Source of the DNA: Blastococcus fimeti
GTDB lineage: Bacteria; Actinomycetota; Actinomycetes; Mycobacteriales; Geodermatophilaceae
Direction of reading: 5' to 3'
DNA length: 34,653 nt
Assembly (NCBI GenBank): GCA_900102115.1
Contig: FNAW01000014.1
Coordinates: forward strand, 1 to 34,653
The position numbers and the translations under genes are program-made. The notes below the pieces were generated by a model that was given only the letters and a program-made list of their open reading frames with translations, had not been told where the DNA came from and did not search any database. This document shows positions 1 through 9,941 of this stretch, one piece after another. Every line of letters begins with the position of its first letter. Positions within the stretch are counted from its first letter, which is position 1.

Positions 1-15
1 CCCCGTCCGCTCGGA

Positions 16-2778
<2,763 letters not shown>

Positions 2779-2806
2779 CCTCGGGCGGCCGGCCCCGGCC
2801 CGTCCG

Positions 2807-2812
2807 TACGAT
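2807..2812 (+). promoter_or_regulatory. Leaderless -10 element of serS
   Basis: TACGAT fits the actinobacterial -10 pattern TANNNT and ends 6 nt before the GTG of serS. Transcription would therefore start at or next to the start codon, and there is no Shine-Dalgarno sequence upstream. Inferred from position and pattern only. Confidence 0.6.
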
Positions 2813-2818
2813 CGGGTC

Positions 2819-4114
2819 GTGATCGACCTGCGGCTCGTGCGTGAGAACCCCGACCTCGTCCGTGCCAGCCAGCGCGCCCGGGGTGACGACGAGTCCCTGG
2901 TCGACACGCTGCTGGCCGCCGACGCCGTCCGCCGCGAGGGGGTCAAGCGGGTCGACGACCTGCGCGGCGAGCAGAAGGCCGCCTCGCAGGCGGTCAAGAA
3001 GGCCTCCCCGGAGGAGCGGCCCGCCGTCCTGGAGCGGGCCAAGGCGCTGGCCGCCGAGGTCAAGGCGGTCGAGGAGGAACAGCGGGAGGCCGACGCCGCG
3101 CTGCGCGCCGCCCACCTGAAGATCGCCAACGTCGTCCACGACGACGTGCCGCCCGGCGGCGAGGACGACGCCGTCACCCTGCGCACCGTCGGCGAGGTGC
3201 CGGCCTACGACTTCCCCGTGCGCGACCACCTGGAGATCGGCGAGGCCCTGGGCGCCATCGACATGGAGCGCGGCGCCAAGGTCTCGGGCTCGCGCTTCTA
3301 CTTCCTCACCGGGCCCGGCGCGCTGCTCGAGTTCGCGCTCGCCCAGCTGGCCATCAGCCGCGCCGTCGCCGCCGGGTTCACGCCGGTCATCGCCCCGGCG
3401 CTGGTCAAGCCCACGGCGATGGAGGGCACCGGCTTCCTCGGCGAGCACGACGAGGAGGTGTACCGGATCGAGCGCGACGACCTGTACCTCGTGGGCACCT
3501 CCGAGGTGGCGATCGCCGGCATGCACGCCGACGAGGTGCTCGACCTCTCGCAGGGCCCGAAGCGCTACGCCGGCTGGTCGTCCTGCTTCCGCCGCGAGGC
3601 CGGCTCGTACGGCAAGGACACCCGCGGTCTGATCCGCGTGCACTGGTTCGACAAGGTCGAGATGTTCAGCTTCTGTGCACCCGAGGACGCCGCCGCCGAG
3701 CACCTGCGTCTGCTGCAGTGGGAGGAGGAGTTCCTCCAGGCGCTGGAGCTGCCCTACCGGGTGGTCGACATCGCCGCCGGTGACCTGGGCACGAGCGCCG
3801 CCCGCAAGTTCGACATCGAGGCGTGGTTCCCGACCCAGGGGACCTACCGGGAGCTCACCAGCACGTCGGACTGCACCACCTTCCAGGCTCGGAGGCTCGC
3901 CATCCGCTACCGCGACGCGGAGGGGAAGAACCAGACGGCGGCCACCCTCAACGGCACCCTCTGCGCCATCGCCCGCACCATCGCCTGCCTGCTCGAGGTG
4001 CACCAGCGCTCCGACGGCTCCGTGCACGTGCCCGTCGCGCTGCGCCCGTGGCTGGGCGGCGTCGAGGCGCTGACGCCGGGCATGACGCTGGCGGCCCCGG
4101 TGCCCACCGCATGA
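2819..4114 (+). CDS. serS: Seryl-tRNA synthetase
   Basis: Charges tRNA-Ser with serine in the cytoplasm (class II synthetase). The 431 residues match the usual bacterial length. Residues about 28-105 form the charged, Ala/Glu/Lys-rich N-terminal coiled-coil arm that holds the tRNA long arm. The catalytic core follows, with motif 2 around FRREAGSYGKDTRGLIRVH and motif 3 around NGTLCAIARTIACLLE. The GTG start lies 6 nt after a TACGAT -10 element, so the mRNA is probably leaderless. The stop codon overlaps the ATG of the next gene (ATGA), indicating translational coupling with the HAD phosphatase behind it. An essential housekeeping gene with nothing missing. Confidence 0.97.
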   Translation: MIDLRLVRENPDLVRASQRARGDDESLVDTLLAADAVRREGVKRVDDLRGEQKAASQAVKKASPEERPAVLERAKALAAEVKAVEEEQREADAALRAAHLKIANVVHDDVPPGGEDDAVTLRTVGEVPAYDFPVRDHLEIGEALGAIDMERGAKVSGSRFYFLTGPGALLEFALAQLAISRAVAAGFTPVIAPALVKPTAMEGTGFLGEHDEEVYRIERDDLYLVGTSEVAIAGMHADEVLDLSQGPKRYAGWSSCFRREAGSYGKDTRGLIRVHWFDKVEMFSFCAPEDAAAEHLRLLQWEEEFLQALELPYRVVDIAAGDLGTSAARKFDIEAWFPTQGTYRELTSTSDCTTFQARRLAIRYRDAEGKNQTAATLNGTLCAIARTIACLLEVHQRSDGSVHVPVALRPWLGGVEALTPGMTLAAPVPTA

Positions 4115-5022
4115 CCGACAGCCCCCCGCGCGCCATCCGCGCCCACGGCGTCCTCGACGGCGCCGAGCGCGTGGTCGACCTGGGCGATCTGGGGCCGTGG
4201 CGGCCCAAGCTCGTCGCCAGCGACCTCGACGGCACCCTGCTGGACGCCGACGGCCTGGTCCGCCCCCGCACCCGGGCGGCGCTGGAGGCCTGCTGGGACG
4301 CCGGCATCCCCGTCGTCGGCGTCACCGGCCGCGGGCCGCGCCTGCTGGAGAGCGTGCGTGCGGCCCTCGGCGGCCGCGGGCTGGCCGTGCTGTCGCAGGG
4401 CGGCTTCGTCGTCGACCTGGAGCGCGACGAGGTGCTGCGCACCGTGGCGCTGCCGCGGGAGCAGGCGGCCCGCGTCGTCGAGGCCATCGAGCGGGTGGCC
4501 GGCGACGTCGTGCTCGCCGTCGAGGACGCCGCCGAGCAGGGCGAGGTCCGCACCCGGCTGCGCGTGCAGCACGGCTTCGACTGGCCCTACCCCGAGCCCT
4601 CGCACCTGCTGGCGCGGCACGAGGTGCTGCCCGCCGGCGCCGTCCTCAAGGTCTTCCTGCGCTCGGCGACCCTCGACCAGGACGAGCTGCTCGCGCTGGC
4701 CCGCACCGTCGTCGACCCCGCCGACGCCGAGCTGACGCACGCCGGCCTGGGCTTCATCGAGGTGCTCCCGCCGGGCATCACCAAGGCCAGCGGGCTGCAG
4801 CTGGCGCTGGACCGGTACGGCGTCGGCTTCGGCGACGTGCTCGTGTTCGGGGACATGCCCAACGACCTGCCGATGCTGGGCGCGGTGCAGGACGCCGGCG
4901 GCCGTGCTGTGGCCGTCGCCAACGCGCACCCCGCGGTCCGCGCCCTGACGCCGAACGTCACCAGCGGGCACCAGGTCGAGGGCGTGGCCCGCTACCTCGA
5001 GGCGGTGCTGCGCGATGTCTGA
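4111..5022 (+). CDS. HAD-superfamily (Cof-type) phosphatase, first of a tandem pair
   Basis: Probable Mg-dependent phosphatase of the HAD-IIB/Cof class, 303 residues. Motif I is SDLDGTLLD with nucleophile Asp38 and general acid Asp40. Motif II is in VVGVTGRG, and motif IV is FGDMPNDLPM (Asp248, Asp252). The alpha/beta cap between motifs II and III is the kind used by phosphatases of sugar phosphates and nucleotides; the substrate cannot be read from sequence. An N-terminal extension of about 30 residues precedes the Rossmann core. The ATG at 4111 overlaps the serS stop by 4 nt and is preferred over earlier in-frame starts inside serS. Its end overlaps the next HAD gene by 8 nt, so serS and both HAD genes form one transcription unit. 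Confidence 0.9.
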   Translation: MTDSPPRAIRAHGVLDGAERVVDLGDLGPWRPKLVASDLDGTLLDADGLVRPRTRAALEACWDAGIPVVGVTGRGPRLLESVRAALGGRGLAVLSQGGFVVDLERDEVLRTVALPREQAARVVEAIERVAGDVVLAVEDAAEQGEVRTRLRVQHGFDWPYPEPSHLLARHEVLPAGAVLKVFLRSATLDQDELLALARTVVDPADAELTHAGLGFIEVLPPGITKASGLQLALDRYGVGFGDVLVFGDMPNDLPMLGAVQDAGGRAVAVANAHPAVRALTPNVTSGHQVEGVARYLEAVLRDV

Positions 5023-5818
5023 CTGGAAGCCGCGGCTCATCGCCAGCGACATGGACGGCACGCTGCTGCGTTCCGACGACAGCGTCAGCGACGCGACGGT
5101 CGCCGAGCTGGGCCGGTGGCGCGCCGAGGGGGTGCCGTTCGTCCTCGCGACCGGGCGGCCGCCGCGTTGGATGCACGGCGTCCGGAAGGTGCTGGGCCAC
5201 GGGACGGCGGTCTGCTGCAACGGCGCCGTGCTCCTCGACCTCGAGCCGATGGAGATCGCGGCCGAGGCGCCGCTGGAGCCCGACGCGCTGCAGTCGATCA
5301 CCGCGGAGCTGCGCGCCCGGCAGCCCACGACGTGGTTCGCCGTCGAGTACGGCTGGGAGTTCCGCCACGAGCCGGTCTACCGCCCGCGGTGGGACGTGGA
5401 CGCGCCCGGTGTCGCCGTCGCGACTCTGGAGGAGATGACCGCGGCGCCCGCGGCCAAGCTGCTGGCCCGCCACGAGTCGATGGCCCCGGACGCCTTCGTC
5501 GAGCTCATCGACGAGATCGTCGGCGACCGCGCCACGGTCACCCACTCGTCCACCGATGCCCTCGCGGAGATCTCCGCTCCCGGCGTCACCAAGGCCACCG
5601 GGCTGGCGACGGTCGCCGCGCGGCACGGCATCGGTCCCGAGGACGTCGTGGTGTTCGGCGACATGCCCAACGACATCGCCGCGTTCGAGTGGGTGCGCGA
5701 CGGAGGTGGCCGCGCGGTGGCCATGGCGCACGCCCATCCGGACCTGCTCGCGGTGGCCACGGACGTCACCGTCGGCAACGACGAGGACGGCGTCGCGGCG
5801 TTCCTCGCCTCCCTCTGA
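5015..5818 (+). CDS. HAD-superfamily (Cof-type) phosphatase, second of a tandem pair
   Basis: A 267-residue HAD-IIB hydrolase with complete motifs: SDMDGTLL (Asp12 nucleophile, Asp14), TGRPP of motif II, and FGDMPNDIAAF (Asp216, Asp220). It aligns along its length with the gene before it, including the GVTKATGL segment near motif III, so the pair probably arose by tandem duplication and then diverged. It lacks the N-terminal extension of its partner. The ATG overlaps the end of the preceding gene by 8 nt, implying coupled translation. Substrate unknown; sugar phosphates, phosphoglycolate-like compounds or nucleotides are the usual candidates. Confidence 0.9.
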   Translation: MSDWKPRLIASDMDGTLLRSDDSVSDATVAELGRWRAEGVPFVLATGRPPRWMHGVRKVLGHGTAVCCNGAVLLDLEPMEIAAEAPLEPDALQSITAELRARQPTTWFAVEYGWEFRHEPVYRPRWDVDAPGVAVATLEEMTAAPAAKLLARHESMAPDAFVELIDEIVGDRATVTHSSTDALAEISAPGVTKATGLATVAARHGIGPEDVVVFGDMPNDIAAFEWVRDGGGRAVAMAHAHPDLLAVATDVTVGNDEDGVAAFLASL

Positions 5819-5826
5819 CCTCTCTG

Positions 5827-5852
5827 CTCAACTTCCGCTCCCGCGCGCCGAT
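5827..5852 (+). promoter_or_regulatory. Probable FliA/WhiG-type (sigma-28) promoter of the chemotaxis receptor gene
   Basis: CTCA at 5827-5830 is followed by 16 nt and then GCCGAT at 5847-5852 (GCCGATAG to 5854). This agrees with the flagellar sigma pattern, which in motile actinomycetes and for Streptomyces WhiG is close to CTCA-N15-17-GCCGAA. Against the E. coli FliA consensus, with the standard 11-nt spacer, 7 of 8 bases match in the -10 box and 5 of 8 in the -35 box. The predicted transcript start near 5862 leaves a leader of about 40 nt before the ATG at 5902. The site lies just after the HAD stop codon and directly before a chemoreceptor gene. Confidence 0.7.
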
Positions 5853-5901
5853 AGGCACTGCGTCGGGTTTCGACGTCCAGTCGTACAGGAAGCGGGCAGG
5901 G

Positions 5902-7569
5902 ATGATGCAGGGAGACGACCACGCGGTCGGGACGGACGGGTACGCGTCCGAGGAGTCGGCGGCGCCCGTGGGCGGCACCCGCTTCGGCCTGCGGAGCCGG
6001 ATGCTGGGCTCGATCCTCGTCGTCGCCCTGACCACCGTCGGCGTCGGCGCCTTCGGCATCAGCCGGATGTCGGTCATCAGCGACCAGGCCGAGAACGTCT
6101 ACGCGGACGGCGCCCTGCCGCTCGACGGGCTCCGCGAGCTGCAGGTCACCTGGTGGCAGATGTCCGCCTCCACCGCCCGGGCGAACATCACCGCACTGCC
6201 GGAAGAGTCCCGCGCCAACTCCAAGCTGCGGGCGACGGCGCTCCAGGAGGAGATGGTCGAGCAGCGTGCCACCGTTGCCGCGATGCCGCTGACGGACGGG
6301 ACGCGTGCGGAGTTCACCCGGTTCGAGACCGCCGTCGACACCTACCTGGGCCTGCTGGCCGAGCTCGTCGGCGGTGGCACCACGCCCACTGGCGCCTCCC
6401 AGACCACCGTGGCCCGCCTCGGCGAGCTGCTCACCGGGATGAACGAGCAGGAAGCCATCATCTCCGAGTCGATCGCGGCCGCCACCGCGGCCGCGTCGGC
6501 CAGCGCGCAGGCGACGGCGGACGAGGCGCAGAACGCCTACACGACCGGCCGCTCGCTGACCCTCGCGATCATCGCCGTCGGTCTTGCGGTCTCGGTGCTC
6601 CTCGCCATCGTGGTGTCCCGCGGCGTGACCCGCCCGGTGCAGCGGATCCGCGAGGTCCTCGGCCAGGTGGCCGCCGGTGACCTGACCGTGCGCGCCGGTC
6701 GCACCGGTGGCGCCGAGCTCGGCGAGATGGCCGAGTCGCTCGACGAGACCCTCGACGCGATCTCGCACGTCCTGCTGCTGGTCAACGACTCCTCCACCCG
6801 CCTCGCCGCGGCCTCCACCCAGCTCAATGCGGCGGCCGAGGGCATCTCGGCGAACGCCCGCACCGCCGCCGGTCAGGCCGACGACGTCGTCGCCTCCGCC
6901 GGTGCGGTCGCCGCCAGCGTCGACACGGTGGCCACCGGCTCCTCGCAGATGGAGTCGGCGATCCGGGAGATCGCGCACAACGCCACCGAGGCCGCCCGCG
7001 TGGCCGGTCAGGCCGTCGCCGTCGCCGAGAACACCACGCGCACGGTCGGCAAGCTCGGCGACTCCTCCCAGGAGATCGCCACCGTGATCAAGCTGATCAA
7101 CGGCATCGCGGAGCAGACCAACCTGCTGGCGCTCAACGCCACCATCGAGGCCGCCCGCGCCGGTGAGGCCGGCAAGGGCTTCGCGGTCGTCGCCAGCGAG
7201 GTCAAGGAGCTCGCGCAGGAGACCGCGCGGGCGACCGAGGACATCTCGCAGCGCGTCGAGGCGATCCAGGCCGACACGGCAGGCGCGGTGGAGGCGATCA
7301 GCCAGATCTCCTCGGTCATCGGCGAGATCAACGACTTCCAGGCGACCATCGCCGCGGCCGTCGAGGAGCAGACCGCCACGACCAACGAGATGAACCGCAA
7401 CGTGGCCGAGGCCGCCAGCGGCACGCAGGGCATCGCCGCCGCGATCTCCGGCCTCGCCGCCGGCACGCAGGAGACCAACCAGCGCGTGACCGACGCCCAG
7501 GCCGCCTCGGCGGACCTCGCCCGCATGAGCGGCGAGCTGCAGGAGGCCGTCGCCCGCTTCAAGGTCTGA
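5902..7569 (+). CDS. Methyl-accepting chemotaxis protein
   Basis: Transmembrane chemoreceptor of 555 residues that would control a CheA kinase through CheW. Layout: hydrophilic N-terminus (1-33), TM1 (about 34-53), a helical extracytoplasmic domain of about 160 residues resembling a 4HB-type sensor, TM2 (about 217-237), HAMP (about 238-288), and a long cytoplasmic coiled coil with the conserved hairpin tip (EQTNLLALNATIEAARAGE, starting near residue 404). There is no NWETF-like pentapeptide at the C-terminus, so it has no classical tether for CheR/CheB. The ligand cannot be predicted. AGGAAG at 5887-5892 is a fair Shine-Dalgarno sequence for the ATG at 5902; the adjacent ATG at 5905 is possible. 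No other chemotaxis or flagellar gene is nearby, so this is an orphan receptor, likely tied to the flagellar regulon by its own sigma-28-like promoter. Confidence 0.95.
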   Translation: MMQGDDHAVGTDGYASEESAAPVGGTRFGLRSRMLGSILVVALTTVGVGAFGISRMSVISDQAENVYADGALPLDGLRELQVTWWQMSASTARANITALPEESRANSKLRATALQEEMVEQRATVAAMPLTDGTRAEFTRFETAVDTYLGLLAELVGGGTTPTGASQTTVARLGELLTGMNEQEAIISESIAAATAAASASAQATADEAQNAYTTGRSLTLAIIAVGLAVSVLLAIVVSRGVTRPVQRIREVLGQVAAGDLTVRAGRTGGAELGEMAESLDETLDAISHVLLLVNDSSTRLAAASTQLNAAAEGISANARTAAGQADDVVASAGAVAASVDTVATGSSQMESAIREIAHNATEAARVAGQAVAVAENTTRTVGKLGDSSQEIATVIKLINGIAEQTNLLALNATIEAARAGEAGKGFAVVASEVKELAQETARATEDISQRVEAIQADTAGAVEAISQISSVIGEINDFQATIAAAVEEQTATTNEMNRNVAEAASGTQGIAAAISGLAAGTQETNQRVTDAQAASADLARMSGELQEAVARFKV

Positions 7570-7573
7570 CACG

Positions 7574-7619
7574 CGACGACGGCGCCGTCCCCTCGGAAGA
7601 GGGGGCGGCGCCGTCGTCG
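7574..7619. terminator. Bidirectional hairpin terminator between convergent genes
   Basis: A 19-bp inverted repeat (7574-7592 and 7601-7619) with one G-T pair and an 8-nt loop begins 5 nt after the chemoreceptor stop and ends just before the stop of the convergent membrane-protein gene. No T-run follows, as is usual in GC-rich actinobacteria. Symmetry and position suggest it serves both strands. Confidence 0.75.
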
Positions 7620-7624
7620 TCGGT

Positions 7625-7906
7625 TCAGGCGTCCGAGGCGACCACCGCGATGAGCACGACGGCGACGACGACGGCGATGGCGCCGAGCACGATGCCGGCG
7701 ACGCCCAGCCCGGTCTTCGCGCCGGTGCGCTTGCCCTGCGAGACTCCGACGCCACCCAGGACCATGCCCAGGATGCCGAGGACGATCCCGGCGATCGGGA
7801 ACCAGGAGAGCAGGAGGCCCAGCAGACCGGTGACGAAACCGGCGGTGCTGAGGCCGTTGGTCGAGCCTGTGGTGGCGGGACTGCCGTACTGCTGGTCGGT
7901 GCTCAC
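7625..7906 (-). CDS. Small DUF4190-like membrane protein
   Basis: A 93-residue protein with a short polar N-terminus (MSTDQQYGSP...) and two glycine-rich hydrophobic segments, about residues 22-55 and 67-92, separated by a basic loop (SQGKRTGAKTG). This is the layout of the DUF4190 family of small actinobacterial membrane proteins, whose function is not established. The GTG start at 7906 is chosen because a full AGGAGG (7911-7916 on the opposite strand) lies 4 nt upstream; an in-frame extension to 8002 is possible but has no ribosome-binding site. It lies 135 bp downstream of bpa on the same strand; co-transcription is possible but not shown. Confidence 0.8.
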   Translation of the reverse strand: MSTDQQYGSPATTGSTNGLSTAGFVTGLLGLLLSWFPIAGIVLGILGMVLGGVGVSQGKRTGAKTGLGVAGIVLGAIAVVVAVVLIAVVASDA

Positions 7907-8041
7907 GGTGCCTCCTGTGGAAGGCCGGCGGATCCGGCTGCAGCAGGACGGTGGTCCCGGCGGCCCGTCCGTAGTCAGCGAGACCGGCCGGTTCACCCAC
8001 ATGTGCGACCTACCGGGCAGGCGTCATCACACAGCGGAGTT

Positions 8042-8599
8042 CTACAGGTACTGACCGCCACCGGGGCGGAGGTCGGGCTGGGCGCCGGCGCCCGGACCGC
8101 CGGGCAGCGCCTTGCGCCGCATCTCCTCGAGCTGGGCGCGGGCGGCCATCTGCTGGGCGAACAGCGCCGTCTGGATGCCGTGGAAGACGCCCTCCAGCCA
8201 GCCGACCAGCTGGGCCTGGGCGATCCGCAGCTCGGCGTCGGTGGGCGTCACGTCCTCGCTGAACGGCAGCGTGATCCGCTCGAGCTCCTCGCGCAGCTCC
8301 GGGGCCAGCCCCTGCTCGAGCTCGCGGATGGACGAGGCGTGGATGTCGCGGAGCCGGTTGCGGCTGGCCTCGTCCAGGGGCGCCGCGCGCACCTCCTCGA
8401 GCAGCTGCTTGATCATCGTGCCGATCCGCATGACCTTCGCGGGCTGCTCGACCATCTCGCTGACCTGCATCGCGCCGCCGTCGTCCCCGTCGTCGGGACC
8501 CTGGGCCAGGCTCATCGGCAGGGTGCCCACGGGCTGGCCGTCGGGCCCCACCACGACGACCTGCTGCTGACGTTCGCTGCCGTTGCCGGGTGCAGTCAT
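8042..8599 (-). CDS. bpa: Bacterial proteasome activator Bpa (DUF2587)
   Basis: ATP-independent, ring-forming activator that docks on the 20S proteasome and opens its gate for unfolded or specific substrates such as the heat-shock repressor HspR in mycobacteria. The 185 residues comprise a disordered polar N-terminus, a helical body typical of DUF2587 (about residues 45-155, with segments AKVMRIGTMIKQLLEEVR and AQLVGWLEGVFHGIQTALFAQQM) and a disordered Gly/Pro tail ending in GQYL. That C-terminal GQYL is the gate-opening motif of mycobacterial Bpa (Rv3780). The ATG at 8599 is preferred over an upstream in-frame start because it follows a leaderless-type CAGGAT and the added residues would be low-complexity. 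It is divergent from the PLP-enzyme gene. The proteasome subunits themselves are not in this window. Confidence 0.93.
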   Translation of the reverse strand: MTAPGNGSERQQQVVVVGPDGQPVGTLPMSLAQGPDDGDDGGAMQVSEMVEQPAKVMRIGTMIKQLLEEVRAAPLDEASRNRLRDIHASSIRELEQGLAPELREELERITLPFSEDVTPTDAELRIAQAQLVGWLEGVFHGIQTALFAQQMAARAQLEEMRRKALPGGPGAGAQPDLRPGGGQYL

Positions 8600-8605
8600 G
8601 ACTCC

Positions 8606-8611
8606 ATCCTG
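8606..8611 (-). promoter_or_regulatory. Leaderless -10-like element of bpa
   Basis: On the minus strand CAGGAT is followed by 6 nt (GGAGTC) and then ATG. It departs from TANNNT at the first base but has the right spacing for a leaderless transcript. The GGAG within the spacer is too close to the ATG to act as an ordinary ribosome-binding site. The AraC-type gene at 11776 has the same arrangement. Confidence 0.45.
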
Positions 8612-8695
8612 CCCCGCCGCCGGAGCCGCCGAACGCCAGGTCCGCGAAGGCCCGGACAGCACCCGAGCCCTCGGCGGTCCCGGCGCCCGGGCAAC

Positions 8696-8701
8696 TAGGG
8701 T
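8696..8701 (+). promoter_or_regulatory. Leaderless -10 element of the PLP-enzyme gene
   Basis: TAGGGT ends 7 nt before the ATG at 8709 and matches TANNNT exactly, so transcription should start at the first codon. No Shine-Dalgarno sequence is present and no clear -35 box is seen. Confidence 0.65.
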
Positions 8702-8708
8702 GCGCTGC

Positions 8709-9941
8709 ATGGAGGCACGGCTCGACGTCGCTCGGGTCCGTGGCCTCTTCCCCGCCCTGGCCGACGGCTACGTGCACGTCGACGGCCCCGGCGGTGCGCT
8801 CCTGCCCGAGGACGTCGCGCGGGCGGTCGGGCACGCGCTGCGGATGCCGGTCGCCGAGCGGGGCGGGGTGTTCGCCGCCTCGGGGCGCGCGGAGGGCCTG
8901 GTCACCGGGGCCCGGGCGGCGGTGGCCGACCTCGTGGGCAGCACCCCGGGCGGCGTCGTCCTCGGCGCCAGCATGACCGCGGTGACGTACACGCTGGCCC
9001 GGGCGATCGCGAAGACGTGGCGGGCCGGGGACGAGATCGTCGTCAGCCGCCTCGACCACGACGCCAACATCCGGCCGTGGGTGCAGCTGGCCGAGGAGCG
9101 CGGCGTCGTCGTCCGCTGGGCCGAGGTGGACATCGAGACCGGCGAGCTGCCCGCCTGGCAGTACGACGACCTGGTCACCCGCCGCACCCGCCTGGTGGCG
9201 CTCACCGCGGCCAGCAGCGCGATCGGCACCTGCCCCGAGGTCGCGGAGATCTCGCACCGCGCGCACGCCGTCGGGGCGATGGTCTACGTGGACGCCTCCC
9301 ACGCCGCGCCGCACATGTACCTGGACCGCACCGCCCTGGGTGCGGACTTCGTCGCCCTGTCGGCGTCGAAGTGGGGTGGTCCGCACGTGGGGGCGGTCGC
9401 CGCCGATCCGCAGCTGCTGGCGCACCTGCACCCGGACAAGCTCCTGCCCTCGCCGGACCGGGTGCCCGACCGCTTCGAGGCCGGTGCCGCCCCGTACGAG
9501 CTCTACGCGGGGGTCTCCGCCGCCGTCGACCACCTGGCCGCCCTGGACGCGGAGGCGTCGGGCTCGCGTCGCGACCGGCTGCGCGCCTCGCTGGCCGCCG
9601 TCGCCCGCTACGAGGGCGAGCTGTTCGGCTGGCTGGACGACGCCCTGCGGGCGATGCGCCACGTGCACGTGCTCGGCCGGCCCGCGCGGACGACGCCGAC
9701 GCTGGCGTTCCGGGTGGAGGGCATGCGGCCCCGCCAGGTCGCCGCCGAGCTCAACCGGCAGGGCATCTGCGTCTGGGACGGCGACGCCTACGCCCGCGAG
9801 CTGTTCGACGCCCTCGGGGTGACCGAGAGCGGCGGCGCCGTCCGCCTCGGGCTGATGCACTACAACACCCCCGACGAGGTCGGTCAGGTCATCGACGCCG
9901 TCGCCGCGCTGCGCCCCCGCCCGGTGCCCCGCCCGCGCTAG
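8709..9941 (+). CDS. Cysteine-desulfurase-like class V aminotransferase (PLP enzyme)
   Basis: Fold-type I PLP-dependent enzyme of 410 residues, closest by motif to the cysteine-desulfurase-like VC1184 group. The PLP lysine is Lys221 in LSASKWGGPH, and the cofactor-binding aspartate lies in VYVDASHAAPH. Where true SufS/Csd enzymes have Arg-x-Gly-x-x-Cys, this protein reads VRLGLMHYNT (Arg379 onward) with no cysteine; its only cysteines are in GTCPEV and GICVWD. It may therefore not be a sulfur-mobilising desulfurase, and the substrate is open. The gene is divergent from bpa, and its stop overlaps that of the quinone oxidoreductase tail to tail (CTAG). M. tuberculosis has an equivalent, Rv3778c, in the same setting. 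Confidence 0.88.
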   Translation: MEARLDVARVRGLFPALADGYVHVDGPGGALLPEDVARAVGHALRMPVAERGGVFAASGRAEGLVTGARAAVADLVGSTPGGVVLGASMTAVTYTLARAIAKTWRAGDEIVVSRLDHDANIRPWVQLAEERGVVVRWAEVDIETGELPAWQYDDLVTRRTRLVALTAASSAIGTCPEVAEISHRAHAVGAMVYVDASHAAPHMYLDRTALGADFVALSASKWGGPHVGAVAADPQLLAHLHPDKLLPSPDRVPDRFEAGAAPYELYAGVSAAVDHLAALDAEASGSRRDRLRASLAAVARYEGELFGWLDDALRAMRHVHVLGRPARTTPTLAFRVEGMRPRQVAAELNRQGICVWDGDAYARELFDALGVTESGGAVRLGLMHYNTPDEVGQVIDAVAALRPRPVPRPR

